The notes under the pieces are model-generated. The model searched no databases. It was not told the origin of the DNA and was given only the letters and a program-made list of their open reading frames with translations. From the NCBI RefSeq assembly GCF_020697055.1, contig NZ_JAJFBP010000007.1:59507-123506 (forward strand): 64,000 nucleotides of DNA, given 5' to 3'. The position numbers and the translations under genes are program-made. Positions 16,740 to 26,105 of this stretch are shown one piece after another. This DNA is from Panacagrimonas sp. (GTDB lineage Bacteria; Pseudomonadota; Gammaproteobacteria; Nevskiales; Nevskiaceae). Every line of letters begins with the position of its first letter. Positions within the stretch are counted from its first letter, which is position 1.

Positions 16740-18044
16740 TCAATCCATCAGCGGTCGTCCGCGCGTCTCGATCACCCACGGCATCACCAGCAAGCCCACC
16801 AGCGGGACGAAGCCCACGTAGAACAGCACGCTGACGGCGGAATTGGTCCCCTGGGTGGCCACGTAGCCGACCATGAACGGCCCGGCCGCGGCGATCACGC
16901 GGCCGACGTTGTAGCAGAAGCCGGCGCCGGTGCCGCGCAGGCGCGTCGGGAACAGTTCCGGCAGGTAGTAGGTGAAGCTGCCGAACACGCCGAACACCGA
17001 CAAGCCGACCAGGAAGTAGAAGTACAGGCGGATCTGCCCGGGCCAGTCGATGCCGAACGTCAGGAACATCGCGATGGCGGAACTGATCCAGTACATCGTG
17101 AACATCTTCTTGCGACCCAGGTATTTCGCCGCCGGGATCGTCAGCAAGGTGCCGAGCAGGCCGCCGAGGTTGAAGCAGACGGTGGCGACCAGCTTCCAGT
17201 GCTGCACCATCGCGAAGGTCGCGGCGCTGTCGAGTCCCTGCGCTTCGGCCTCGGCCCGCGCCAGGCCCGAGGCCACCACCGGGATGAACGCGTTGCTGCT
17301 CCACCAGGTGATCAGCGCGATCAGCGCCATCAGGAAACCCGACAGCGTGTACGCGCGCATCTGCGGCGTGAACAACTCGGCCAGCCGCGGCTTGGCGGCG
17401 GTGGCCGCGACCCGTGCCCAGCGTTCCGGCTCCTTGACGAACAGCCGCACCAGGAACGCGACGCCCGCGGGGATCAGGCCGAACAGGAACACGTAGCGCC
17501 AGCTCTGCTCGGGCTCTGATTTGAACCACACGCCGGCGACCTGGTGGTCGACGAACGTGGCCAGGAACAGCCCGAACGGCGCCGCGGTGTAGAGCAGGGC
17601 GCCGGCCTCGACGCGTTTTTCCTCGGGCACGGTCTCGGCCACCATCGCCGCGCCGGCGGCCCACTCACCGCCGATGCCCAGCGCCGCGATGATGCGAAAG
17701 GCCAGCAACATCCAGATGTCGGTGGCGAACGCGCAGGCCGCGGTGCCCAGCGCGTACATCAGCATCGTCAGCAGCAAGGTCCGCGTGCGCCCGATGCGAT
17801 CGCAGATCCATCCGAACATCACCCCGCCTGCGGCCCAGCCGACCAGCAGTACCGAGGACATCACGCCGACCCAGTACAGCGTCGCCTGCTTGGCCTCGGG
17901 CGATCCCAACGGCAGTCCGAGCAGGGTCGGCACGCAGTTGGGCGCGACGTAGTTGAAGAGCAGGCCGTCGAAAATGTCGAAGCCCCAGCCCAGCCAGGCG
18001 GCGAACAGCACCGTCCATTGGTATCGCGTGAATCCCAGCGTCAT
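16740..18044 (-). CDS. MFS metabolite:H+ symporter
   Basis: A 434-residue major facilitator of the aromatic acid/sialate symporter type. Features are GWGFDIFDGLLFNYVAP in helix 1 with the family's Asp residues, the motif-A loop GWICDRIGRTRTL after helix 2, and GGEWAAGAAMVAE in helix 4. A long cytoplasmic loop splits the halves. The ATG at 18044 has an AGGGAGA site 8 bp upstream, which decides the start; a longer frame begins 14 codons earlier. Substrate is probably an organic acid. A CGCAAAG palindrome lies in its 5' region. Confidence 0.85.
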   Translation of the reverse strand: MTLGFTRYQWTVLFAAWLGWGFDIFDGLLFNYVAPNCVPTLLGLPLGSPEAKQATLYWVGVMSSVLLVGWAAGGVMFGWICDRIGRTRTLLLTMLMYALGTAACAFATDIWMLLAFRIIAALGIGGEWAAGAAMVAETVPEEKRVEAGALLYTAAPFGLFLATFVDHQVAGVWFKSEPEQSWRYVFLFGLIPAGVAFLVRLFVKEPERWARVAATAAKPRLAELFTPQMRAYTLSGFLMALIALITWWSSNAFIPVVASGLARAEAEAQGLDSAATFAMVQHWKLVATVCFNLGGLLGTLLTIPAAKYLGRKKMFTMYWISSAIAMFLTFGIDWPGQIRLYFYFLVGLSVFGVFGSFTYYLPELFPTRLRGTGAGFCYNVGRVIAAAGPFMVGYVATQGTNSAVSVLFYVGFVPLVGLLVMPWVIETRGRPLMD

Positions 18045-18091
18045 CCGGGTGTCTCCCTTTCCCTGTCTCGGGAATGCTTTCAGCAAAAGCG

Positions 18092-18213
18092 TTCAACGCA
18101 AAGGCGCAAAGGACGCAAAGGGAAAAGCGCGATGGCCAATGGCACGTTTTCCTCGATCTCGGGACCTTCGCAGCCTTGGTGTTTCTTCGCGTCCTTTGCC
18201 CCTTTGCGTTGAA
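18092..18213. repeat. Long palindrome with CGCAAAGGCGCAAAG arms, copy 1
   Basis: The left arm (18092-18120) starts TTCAACGCAAAGGCGCAAAG and continues GACGCAAAG. The right arm (18185-18213) is its reverse complement with two mismatches. The 64-bp spacer is unrelated to the arms. The element fills the gap between the acyltransferase and MFS genes on the minus strand. A second copy with nearly identical arms is at 46309-46389. Confidence 0.8.
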
Positions 18214-18237
18214 TTTCTTTTCTTGAGCGCGCGCGGC

Positions 18238-19176
18238 TCAGGTCAGCCACGGCGTGCTCATCTGCGGCTGATCGGCTCCGCTGAGCATCCGCTCGAGCCG
18301 CGCGTCCTTGCGCGACCAGATGCCGTTGATCCAGGCCTGGAAGCGCATCCGGAACTCGGCATCGTCCTCGTAGTCGCCGCGGATCAGATCCGACGGGATC
18401 GGCAGCGTGTCGACGTGGACCGCCATCTGCGCCTGCTCCCCGCACAGCCAGCTCCACGCGCGGTGCTTGGTCGTCGGCTGGTAGGCGAGCGTCACGTCGA
18501 TGATGCCGCCGAACTGCTCGCCCATCGCGTTGAGCGTGAACGACAGCCCGGCCGACTTGGGCCGCAGCAGGTGACGGTAGGGCGAACCGCTGGAATCGCG
18601 CTTGGCTTCGGTGAAGCGCGTGCCTTCCAGGAAATTGACCACGGTGATCGGGCGGTGGCGGTACTTCTCGCAGAACTGCCTGGTCGTGGCGAGATCCTCG
18701 CGGCGCAGCGCGGGATTGGCGGCGATGGCGTCGCGCGAGTGGCGCTTCATGAATGGCATGTCGAGCGCCCAGCACGCCATGCCGACGATCGGCACCCAGA
18801 TCAGCTCCTGTTTGAGAAAGAAGCGCAGGAAGGGCGTGCGGCCGTGGAACAGGTCGAACAGGATCTGGATGTCGGCCCAGGACTGATGGTTGCAGATCAG
18901 CAGGTAGCTCCGGGACGGATCGAGCTGCGCGCGGAGGTCCAGGTGCCAGGCCGGCGCGTGCATCACGCGATACACCAGCTGGTTGGACGCCACCCACTGC
19001 TGCGCCACGGCCACCATCAGGCGCGACAGCGGCTGCTGGAGCACCGCGATCGGCAGCAGCACGCGCAGCAGCGCCAGCGGCAGCAGCACGCCGATGCCCC
19101 AGAACATGAGAACCGCGGACATCACGGTGAACGTCAGGATGCCGACCAGCCAGGCCGGGAGCAGGACCGAGATCAT
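18238..19176 (-). CDS. Lysophospholipid-type acyltransferase (YihG-like)
   Basis: A 312-residue inner-membrane acyltransferase that would esterify a lysophospholipid or lysophosphatidate. Two N-terminal hydrophobic helices (4-25, 28-48) precede the catalytic motif NHQSWAD with His97 and Asp102 (HX4D), and later FLEGTRFT, the glycerophosphate-binding motif. Size and motif wording match the YihG/acyltransferase 1-like group. The end is marked by the stop near 18238, close to the CGCAAAG palindrome. hemE starts upstream on the same strand with 27 bp between. Confidence 0.87.
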   Translation of the reverse strand: MISVLLPAWLVGILTFTVMSAVLMFWGIGVLLPLALLRVLLPIAVLQQPLSRLMVAVAQQWVASNQLVYRVMHAPAWHLDLRAQLDPSRSYLLICNHQSWADIQILFDLFHGRTPFLRFFLKQELIWVPIVGMACWALDMPFMKRHSRDAIAANPALRREDLATTRQFCEKYRHRPITVVNFLEGTRFTEAKRDSSGSPYRHLLRPKSAGLSFTLNAMGEQFGGIIDVTLAYQPTTKHRAWSWLCGEQAQMAVHVDTLPIPSDLIRGDYEDDAEFRMRFQAWINGIWSRKDARLERMLSGADQPQMSTPWLT

Positions 19177-19203
19177 GTGTTTGGAGCGCGATCCTTGCGC
19201 GCG

Positions 19204-20271
19204 TCAGACCGGCCGATGATACGCGGGCGATAGCGCGTGCAGCGCTTCGATCATCGCCGCGGCATGATCGGGCGGCGTCTGCGGCAGGATGCCGTGGCCC
19301 AGGTTGAACACGTGTCCCGGGCCGTGGCCGAAATCCGCGAGCACGCGCGCGGTCTCTTCGCGGATGCGATCCGGCCGTGCGAACAACGTCACCGGATCCA
19401 GGTTGCCCTGCAGCGCGACGCGCGCACCGACCCGGCGCCGTGCATCGGCCAGCGACGTGGTCCAGTCCACGCCCAGCGCCGTGCAGCCGGTGTCGGCCAT
19501 GCGCTCCAGGTGCGCGCCGCCGTTCTTGGTGAACAGGATCACCGGCACACCCGGACAGCTGCGCCCCAGCGCCTCGACGATCCGTCGCATCGGCTCGAGC
19601 GAAAAGCGCACGAAGGCGTCCGGATGCAGCACGCCGCCCCAGGTGTCGAACACCATCAGCGCGTCGGCGCCCGCCGCGTGCTGCGCGGTCAGGTAGCTCG
19701 TCACCGACTGCACCAGCGTCTCGAGCATCGCGTCGAGCGCGGCGGGTTCGTCGATCATCAGCTTCTTGATGACGGCGAAGTCATGTCCGCCGCGTCCTTC
19801 GACCATGTACGTCGCCAGCGTCCAGGGACTGCCGGAAAACCCGATCAGCGGCATCCGATCGCCCAGCGCGCCGCGGATCGTGCGAACCGCATCCATCACG
19901 TAGCGCAGCTCGACCTCGGGATCGGGCGCCGCGAGCGAGCGGATCGCATCGAGGCTGCGCACCGGCCGATCGAACACCGGGCCTTCGCCCTCGACGAAGC
20001 GCAGGCCCAGGCCCATCGCGTCGGGGATGGTCAGGATGTCGGAGAACAGGATCGCGGTGTCCAGCGCGTAGCGATCCAGCGGCTGCAAGGTCACCTCGCA
20101 GCACAGCTCGGGATTGCGGCACAGCGACATGAAGTCGCCGGCCTTGGCGCGGCTCGCGCGGTATTCGGGAAGGTAGCGACCGGCTTGTCGCATCATCCAG
20201 ACCGGGGTCCGATCCACGTTCTGGCGCCGCAGGGCGCGCAGGAACCGGTCGTTGCGCAACGACGTCTTCAT
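19204..20271 (-). CDS. hemE: Uroporphyrinogen decarboxylase HemE
   Basis: A 355-residue enzyme removing four acetate carboxyls from uroporphyrinogen III to give coproporphyrinogen III in haem synthesis. Both family signatures are seen: [16 protein letters not shown] near residues 23-38 and [16 protein letters not shown] near 144-159. The catalytic Asp is in [14 protein letters not shown]. Length is normal. The ATG at 20271 starts [11 protein letters not shown], the usual N-terminus. It is divergent from a TonB-dependent receptor across 132 bp; no convincing Fur box was seen there. Confidence 0.96.
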   Translation of the reverse strand: MKTSLRNDRFLRALRRQNVDRTPVWMMRQAGRYLPEYRASRAKAGDFMSLCRNPELCCEVTLQPLDRYALDTAILFSDILTIPDAMGLGLRFVEGEGPVFDRPVRSLDAIRSLAAPDPEVELRYVMDAVRTIRGALGDRMPLIGFSGSPWTLATYMVEGRGGHDFAVIKKLMIDEPAALDAMLETLVQSVTSYLTAQHAAGADALMVFDTWGGVLHPDAFVRFSLEPMRRIVEALGRSCPGVPVILFTKNGGAHLERMADTGCTALGVDWTTSLADARRRVGARVALQGNLDPVTLFARPDRIREETARVLADFGHGPGHVFNLGHGILPQTPPDHAAAMIEALHALSPAYHRPV

Positions 20272-20403
20272 GATTTTCCGTATGGACGGCAGGGGTGTGC
20301 AGCCGTCAGTTTAGCGATCGGGTGCGGACGACCGGCGTTCGACCGGTTTGCGCGGCCAGCGCAGCGGGCCGCCATCTACAACGAAAACGACTCGGGAGAG
20401 CTC

Positions 20404-22575
20404 ATGCGGCAGGGCCACGGCAGGGAAGTGCGGGCGGGCGGGTGGATGGTGTTCGGGCTGGTGACGACGATCGCGGCGCCGAGGGTTGCGGTCGCGGCGG
20501 ACGCGCCGGCGCTGGTCGAATCCACCGCCGAAACGGTGACCGTCACCGCCACTCGCACCGCAACGGCCCCGTTCGAGGTTCCGGCGTCGATCGACGTGAT
20601 CGGCGGCGAGGCGTTCAACCAGGACACGCTGGGCGTGAACCTGTCGGAAGGCCTCGGCGCGGTGCCGGGCCTGCTGGCGCGCGACCGCCAGAACTATGCG
20701 CAGGACACGCAGATCTCGATCCGCGGCTTCGGCTCGCGCGCGACGTTCGGCATCCGCGGCCTGCGGCTGTACCTGGACGGCATTCCCGCGTCGCAGCCCG
20801 ACGGCCAGGGGCAGGTGTCGCATTTCAATCTCGCGTCGGCCGACCGGGTGGAGGTGTTGCGTGGTCCGTTCTCGACGCTTTACGGAAACTCGTCGGGCGG
20901 TGTGATCCAGATGTTCACCGCGGACGGCGACGAGCCGACGCGGGTGACGGTCGGCGGTGCCGCCGGCAGTTTCGACACGTGGCGCACCAATGTCGGCGCC
21001 AGCGGCCGTGCGGGCAGCACCGACTACACCGTCGACTACACGCACTTCGAGACCGACGGCTATCGCGACCACAGCCAGGCCGAGCGCGACTCGCTCAACG
21101 GCAAGGTCAACATCGCAGTGGGCACCGACGGACGCCTGACGCTGCTGGGCAACTATTTCGATTCGCCCGACGTGCAGGACCCGCTGGGCCTGACGCGCGC
21201 GCAGTACGACGACGATCCCGAGCAGGTCACCCCCGAGGCCGAGCAGTTCAACACCCGCAAGAGCGTGCGCCAGACGCAGGGCGGGGCGATCTACGAGCAC
21301 CGTCTGGGCGCGAACAACTCGCTGCGACTGCTCGGCTACGGCGGCAACCGCGAGGTCGAGCAGTACCTGTCGATTCCGGTGGGCCCGCAGAACGGACCAT
21401 TCCATTCCGGCGGCGTGGTGGATCTGGACAGCGACTACTACGGCGGCGATCTGCGCTGGACCTGGCGCGGGCTGATCGACGGCAAGCCGCTCACCGTGGT
21501 CGCGGGCACGACGTACGACGAGCTGTCGCAGGACCGGCGCGGCTACCAGAACTTCGTCACCGACGGACAGACCCAGGTGCTCGGCGTGCGCGGCGCGCTC
21601 AAGCGCGACGAGGTCAACGACATCTACAACTTCGACCAGTACGTGCAGGCGAGCTTCGAGGTCGGCGAGCGCGGCAGCGTGATGGCCGGCCTGCGCCGCA
21701 GCAAGGTCACGTTCGATTCCGACGACAAGTTCGTCGTCGGCACCAACCTCGACGACAGCGGTCGCCGGGAGTTCTCCGAGGTCACGCCCGCGGTCGGCGT
21801 GATGTACCGCCTGCGGCCGGACGTGCACCTGTACGGCTCGTTCGCGCGCGGCTTCGAGACGCCGACGTTCGCCGAGCTGGCCTATCGGCCGGACGGATTG
21901 CCCGGCCTGAATTTCGCCCTCGAGCCCTCGACCAGCGCCAACAGCGAGGTCGGATTGAAGTGGCGGGCGGCGGCGCGCACGCGCGTGAACGTTGCGCTGT
22001 TCAACACCGACATCGAGGACGAGATCGTCGTGGCGACGAACACCGGCGGACGCTCGGCTTTCCAGAACGCCGGACGCACGGGCCGTCGCGGCGTCGAGAT
22101 CGGTATCGAGTCGCGGCCGGTCGGTTTGCTGAACCTGCAGCTCGCCTGGACGTTGCTGGATGCCCAGGTGCGCGAGGACTACCTGACGTGCACCGGCACG
22201 CCGTGCCCGGTGGCGACGACGCTGGTGGAGCGCGGCAACGACATCCCCGGCGTGCCCGAGTCGTCGCTGTTCGGCGCCGTCGGTTGGGGCGCCGATACCG
22301 GCCTGCGGGTCGGCGTGGACGCGCGCTACCTCGACGCGGTGCCGGTGAACGACGTCAACAGCGCGTCGGCACCGAGCTACACGCTGGTCGGCGCGGATCT
22401 CGCGTACGGCCTGGCGTTCGGATGGGGGCGCGTGCGGGTGTTCGTGCGCGGCGACAACCTGTTCGACGAGGAGTACGTCGGCTCGGTGATCGTCAACGAC
22501 GGCAACAGCCGCTTCTACGAACCCGGCACCGAGCGCAGCGTGCTGGCCGGGATGCGCATCGACTGGAATCCGTAG
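20404..22575 (+). CDS. TonB-dependent outer-membrane receptor
   Basis: A 723-residue outer-membrane receptor. The signal peptide (about residues 1-34) includes a basic head. The plug domain (about 45-165) contains the ISIRGFGSRATFGIRG and RVEVLRGPFSTLYGNSSGG segments. The 22-strand barrel follows, with ARGFETPTFAEL and the terminal VRGDNLFDEEY motif. The sequence resembles FecA-like iron receptors. It ends DWNP and lacks a final Phe, which is unusual for a beta-barrel. Being divergent from hemE fits iron or haem uptake, but the ligand is unproven. The stop is the TAG inside a palindrome. Confidence 0.88.
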   Translation: MRQGHGREVRAGGWMVFGLVTTIAAPRVAVAADAPALVESTAETVTVTATRTATAPFEVPASIDVIGGEAFNQDTLGVNLSEGLGAVPGLLARDRQNYAQDTQISIRGFGSRATFGIRGLRLYLDGIPASQPDGQGQVSHFNLASADRVEVLRGPFSTLYGNSSGGVIQMFTADGDEPTRVTVGGAAGSFDTWRTNVGASGRAGSTDYTVDYTHFETDGYRDHSQAERDSLNGKVNIAVGTDGRLTLLGNYFDSPDVQDPLGLTRAQYDDDPEQVTPEAEQFNTRKSVRQTQGGAIYEHRLGANNSLRLLGYGGNREVEQYLSIPVGPQNGPFHSGGVVDLDSDYYGGDLRWTWRGLIDGKPLTVVAGTTYDELSQDRRGYQNFVTDGQTQVLGVRGALKRDEVNDIYNFDQYVQASFEVGERGSVMAGLRRSKVTFDSDDKFVVGTNLDDSGRREFSEVTPAVGVMYRLRPDVHLYGSFARGFETPTFAELAYRPDGLPGLNFALEPSTSANSEVGLKWRAAARTRVNVALFNTDIEDEIVVATNTGGRSAFQNAGRTGRRGVEIGIESRPVGLLNLQLAWTLLDAQVREDYLTCTGTPCPVATTLVERGNDIPGVPESSLFGAVGWGADTGLRVGVDARYLDAVPVNDVNSASAPSYTLVGADLAYGLAFGWGRVRVFVRGDNLFDEEYVGSVIVNDGNSRFYEPGTERSVLAGMRIDWNP

Positions 22576-22587
22576 CCCGGGCTACGG
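22570..22587. repeat. 18-bp perfect palindrome with GTAG/CTAC ends
   Basis: CCGTAGCCCGGGCTACGG is a perfect palindrome. The TAG of its GTAG is the stop codon of the receptor gene (22573-22575). It looks like a short relative of the REP elements at 7973 and 11499 and lies between convergent genes. Confidence 0.55.
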
Positions 22588-22597
22588 CTCGGCTGCT

Positions 22598-23449
22598 TCA
22601 GCTGAGCAGTTGCCGCGCGTGATGCTGCAGGTGATCGGCGACGAAGCTCTGGATGAACCAGTAGGAATGGTCATAGCCCGCGTGCCGGCGCAGCCGTAGC
22701 GACTGGCCCGAGGCCTTGGCCGCGGCGTCGAGCGCCTGCGGATGCAGCTGCGACTCCAGGAACTGATCGCTCATGCCCTGGTCCACCAGCAGCTCGCGCG
22801 GGAAGACCCGTGCGCGCATCAACAGGCTCGCGTCATAGCGCTCCCACGCCGCGCGATCCTGGTCGCCCAGATAGTTTCCGAAAGCCTTCTGCCCCCACGG
22901 CACCGCCGCCGGATTGCAGATCGGCGCGAACGCCGACGCCGAGTGCCAGCGATCGGGATCGCGCAGCGCGGTGACCAGCGCACCGTGCCCGCCCATCGAG
23001 TGGCCGAAGATGCCGCGTCGATCGGCGCGCGCGGGGAAGTTCGATTCGATCAGCGCCGGCAGTTCGGCGTTCACGTAGGAGCCCATCCGGTAGTGCGGCG
23101 CCCAGGGCGCCTGCGTTGCATCCAGGTAGAAGCCGGCGCCGACACCGAAATCCCAGGCATCGGAATCACCCGGAATATCCAGGCCGCGCGGACTGGTGTC
23201 GCAGGCCACCAGCATCAGCCCGAGCTCCGCCGCCAGGCGCTGCGCGCCGGCCTTGATGACGAAGGTCTCCTCGGTGCACGTCAGTCCTGCCAGGTAGTAC
23301 AGCGCCGGCACCTTTTCGCCCTGCAGCGCGCGCGGGGGCGTGAATACCGCGAATCGCATCTCGGTTCCGGTTTCCGTCGAGGTATGGGCGTGGAAGCCGA
23401 GGCGGCCGCCGAAGCAGGCGTGTTCGCTGCGCGTGGTGAGGTTCGTCAT
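22598..23449 (-). CDS. fghA: S-formylglutathione hydrolase
   Basis: A 283-residue esterase that hydrolyses S-formylglutathione to formate and glutathione, the last step of glutathione-dependent formaldehyde detoxification. The family block YYLAGLTCTEETFVIKAGAQ is present, the nucleophile elbow is GHSMGGHG with Ser151, and His261 in YDHSYWF is the base. Asp228 in GMSDQF is the probable acid. Length is normal. Its usual partner, the class III alcohol dehydrogenase (frmA/adhC), is not in this window. Confidence 0.95.
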   Translation of the reverse strand: MTNLTTRSEHACFGGRLGFHAHTSTETGTEMRFAVFTPPRALQGEKVPALYYLAGLTCTEETFVIKAGAQRLAAELGLMLVACDTSPRGLDIPGDSDAWDFGVGAGFYLDATQAPWAPHYRMGSYVNAELPALIESNFPARADRRGIFGHSMGGHGALVTALRDPDRWHSASAFAPICNPAAVPWGQKAFGNYLGDQDRAAWERYDASLLMRARVFPRELLVDQGMSDQFLESQLHPQALDAAAKASGQSLRLRRHAGYDHSYWFIQSFVADHLQHHARQLLS

Positions 23450-23515
23450 GGTCGGATCAGGATACGGTCAAGAGGTCGAACGCTAGCGACGCGCGGGCCC
23501 GCGCGCCACCACCGT

Positions 23516-24766
23516 TCAGGTGGGTGACGACCTGCCGTCAGGCGAAGGGGCGCGCGGATCGAGTTCGGCGATCGTGGGCGTGTTGACGGCCGGGACCGCC
23601 ACCGACGCCTGCTGGTCCATCACCGCCGTGTCGAATTCGCGCACGCGCCAGGCGGTGTAGACCGCGTAGGCCAGCATCATCAGCGCGATGCCGATGTAGA
23701 GCCCCGAAAAACCGATCAGCGCGATCAGCAGCGAAACGCCCAGCGGACCGACGCACTGTCCCAGGCCGTTGCACAGCAGCAGGCTCGCATTGGCTTCCAC
23801 GTGCTGGCGTCCGCCGGTGCGATCGTTCAGACGCGCCAGGCACGCCGGGTACAGGCAGGCGGCGGTGCCGGTGAACAGCATCGTGATCAGGAACAGCCAG
23901 GTCATGGACAGGCGCCCGAGCACCGCGACAAGCGCCGCGCTCACGGCGATGGCCACCGCCAGGCCGAAGATCACGCGGCGACGGTCGATGCGATCGGACA
24001 GCCGACCGATCGGGATCTGGAACAGCATCATCCCGAGCACCGCGCAGCCCATGTAGGCGGCGGTGGTGTCGGTGTCGTTGAACAGGTGCTGCACGTAGAT
24101 CGGCGACAGCTGGTAGAACGCGGCCAGCGTGAAGCCCGACATCGCCGCGCCGAACACGCTGATGCGCGACGCCCGATACAGCTCGCGGAACGACATGCGA
24201 CCGGCCTCGTGCGTGGCCGGGGCCGGCTGGCGCGTCAGGCACAGCGGCACCAGCGCCGCCACCAGCAGGCCGGCCGCGAGGCTGAAGGCGCGAAAGTCGG
24301 TGGGCTCGTTGAGTCCGACCATCCACTGGCCGGATGCGCCCGCAACGTAGGTGTTCACCATGTAGAAGGAAAGAAAGCGGCTGCGCGTCTCGGGCCGCGC
24401 GTGCGCGTTGATCCAGCTTTCGAGCACGACCAGCATCAGCGCGCTCGAGAATCCCTGCGCCGCGCGCAGCGGCGCCCACAGCAGCGGGGAGACTTCTGCG
24501 CCCTGTCCGAGCGTGGCGCAGCACATCACCGCGGCAAAGGCCGAGAACGCGCGGATGTGGCCCACTCGCCGGATCAGGCGCGGACCGTAGACCGATCCGA
24601 GCATGAAGCCGAACGAGTTGTGGATCATCACCAGGCTGATCATGCCGGCGGAAAATCCTTCCGCCGCCATGCGCAGGCTCAGGTTGCTCGACAGCAGCAT
24701 CTGCCCCGCCACCAGCAGGGCGGCAGCAAGGAACACCGAAAGGGCGGAGGCGACGAGTCCGAGCAT
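23516..24766 (-). CDS. MFS transporter (YcaD-like)
   Basis: A 416-residue major facilitator with 12 helices. MIHNSFGFMLGSVYGPRLIRRVG (helix 2 and motif-A region), VLESWINAHA in helix 5, and IPIGRLSDRIDRRRVI between helices 8 and 9 match the YcaD/UMF-like group. Substrate unknown. The C-terminal 40 residues are polar and probably cytoplasmic. It starts just after the acyl-CoA dehydrogenase gene ends on the other side (44 bp), so the two same-strand genes may share a transcript. Confidence 0.82.
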   Translation of the reverse strand: MLGLVASALSVFLAAALLVAGQMLLSSNLSLRMAAEGFSAGMISLVMIHNSFGFMLGSVYGPRLIRRVGHIRAFSAFAAVMCCATLGQGAEVSPLLWAPLRAAQGFSSALMLVVLESWINAHARPETRSRFLSFYMVNTYVAGASGQWMVGLNEPTDFRAFSLAAGLLVAALVPLCLTRQPAPATHEAGRMSFRELYRASRISVFGAAMSGFTLAAFYQLSPIYVQHLFNDTDTTAAYMGCAVLGMMLFQIPIGRLSDRIDRRRVIFGLAVAIAVSAALVAVLGRLSMTWLFLITMLFTGTAACLYPACLARLNDRTGGRQHVEANASLLLCNGLGQCVGPLGVSLLIALIGFSGLYIGIALMMLAYAVYTAWRVREFDTAVMDQQASVAVPAVNTPTIAELDPRAPSPDGRSSPT

Positions 24767-24810
24767 GGACCCGCGATTCTAGGCAGCCGCGCCTCCAGCG
24801 ATCTTCCGGA

Positions 24811-26004
24811 TCAGGCCCGTTCCTCGCGCGCGGCCTGGTTGGCCAGGCGCTGCTTGCGGCTGGGCAGCGTGCCCATCAGCTTGCAGATGATGCCGAGCAT
24901 GATCTCGTCGGCGCCGCCGCCGATCGACACCAGGCGCGTGTCGCGATAGGCACGGGCGACGTTGTTGTCCCACATGAAGCCCTGGCCGCCCCAGTACTGC
25001 AGGCAGGCGTCGGTGACTTCGCGCGCGACGCGGCCGGCCTTGAGCTTGGCCATCGAGGCCAGCATCACCGCGTCGCGGCCGGCGACGTATTCCTCGCACG
25101 CCTGCCACGTGAGCGCCTTCAGCGATTCGACCTCGGTGCGCAGCTCGGCCAGGCGAAAGTGCACGACCTGGTTGTCGAGCAGGCTCTGGCCGAAGGCCTT
25201 GCGCTGGCGCGCGTATTCGATGGTCTCGTCGATGATGTTGAACAGCCCGTCGATGCCGCTGGCCGCGGCGAACAGGCGCTCCTCCTGGAACTGCAGCATC
25301 TGGTAGGTGAACCCCATGCCTTCCTGGCCGATGAGGTTGCGCTGCGGCACGTGCACCTCGTCGAGGAAGATCATCGCGGTGTCCGACGAGCGCATGCCGA
25401 GCTTGTCCAGCTTGGTCTTGCGATCGATGCCCTTGGCGTCGAGCGGCACCACGATCAGGCTCTTGTTGGCGTGCACCTTGCCCTCGCCGGTGTTGACCAG
25501 CATGCAGGCCCAGTCCGACTGCGTGGCGTTGGTGATCCACATCTTCGAGCCGTTGATGACGTAGTCGCCGCCGACCTTGCGCGCCTGGGTCTTGATGCTG
25601 GCGACATCCGAACCGGCGCCGGCTTCGGAGACCGCGATCGAAGCGACCATCTCGCCGGCGATCGTCGGCGCGAGGTACTCCTGCTGCAGCGAAGGGCTGC
25701 CGAAGCGGGCCAGCGCGGGCGTGGCCATGTCGGTCACGGCGCCGATGCCCATGGGCACGCCGCCGCACACGCAGTTGCCGAGCGCCTGCGCGAACAGCAT
25801 CTGGAAGCTGTAATCGAGCCCCTGGCCGCCGGCGGTCTCGGGCTTGTTGATGCCCAGGAAGCCGAGCCGGCCCATCTTGCGCATCACCTCGTGCGCCGGC
25901 CAGATGCCGTCCTTCTCCCACTGCGCGGCGTGCGGATTGAGTTCGTCCTGGACGAACTTCTTGACCGTCCGGTACAGCTCCTTGTGCTCGTGGGAAAGAA
26001 TCAT
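24811..26004 (-). CDS. Acyl-CoA dehydrogenase
   Basis: A 397-residue flavoenzyme that introduces an alpha-beta double bond into an acyl-CoA. The order is N-terminal helical domain, middle beta domain with ASIAVSEAGAGSD and KMWITNATQSDW, and C-terminal helical domain with ECACD-like EYARQRKAFGQSL. The C-terminal motif reads SIGGGADEIML: Gly stands where many members have the catalytic Glu of YEG, as in isovaleryl/citronellyl-CoA-type enzymes that use a Glu from another helix. Start at MILSHEHKELY. The long open frame upstream is shadow of the next gene. Confidence 0.9.
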   Translation of the reverse strand: MILSHEHKELYRTVKKFVQDELNPHAAQWEKDGIWPAHEVMRKMGRLGFLGINKPETAGGQGLDYSFQMLFAQALGNCVCGGVPMGIGAVTDMATPALARFGSPSLQQEYLAPTIAGEMVASIAVSEAGAGSDVASIKTQARKVGGDYVINGSKMWITNATQSDWACMLVNTGEGKVHANKSLIVVPLDAKGIDRKTKLDKLGMRSSDTAMIFLDEVHVPQRNLIGQEGMGFTYQMLQFQEERLFAAASGIDGLFNIIDETIEYARQRKAFGQSLLDNQVVHFRLAELRTEVESLKALTWQACEEYVAGRDAVMLASMAKLKAGRVAREVTDACLQYWGGQGFMWDNNVARAYRDTRLVSIGGGADEIMLGIICKLMGTLPSRKQRLANQAAREERA

Positions 26005-26105
26005 TACGGACTCCGCGGTTCGAATTCGAAGATGGCGAATATAGCCTTGGGTGCGCGCGGCGCGCTTGCCCGAAACGCCCGTGCCTCGTATTGCGGAACG
26101 AGCCG

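Noticed and set aside
19237..20403. Long open frame upstream of the TonB-receptor start, on the opposite strand of hemE
   Set aside because: Its translation is Arg/His/Ala-rich shadow sequence; hemE on the other strand is unmistakable, and the receptor's signal peptide starts at 20404.
20272..20403. Possible Fur box between hemE and the TonB-dependent receptor
   Set aside because: No stretch resembles the AT-rich Fur consensus closely enough.
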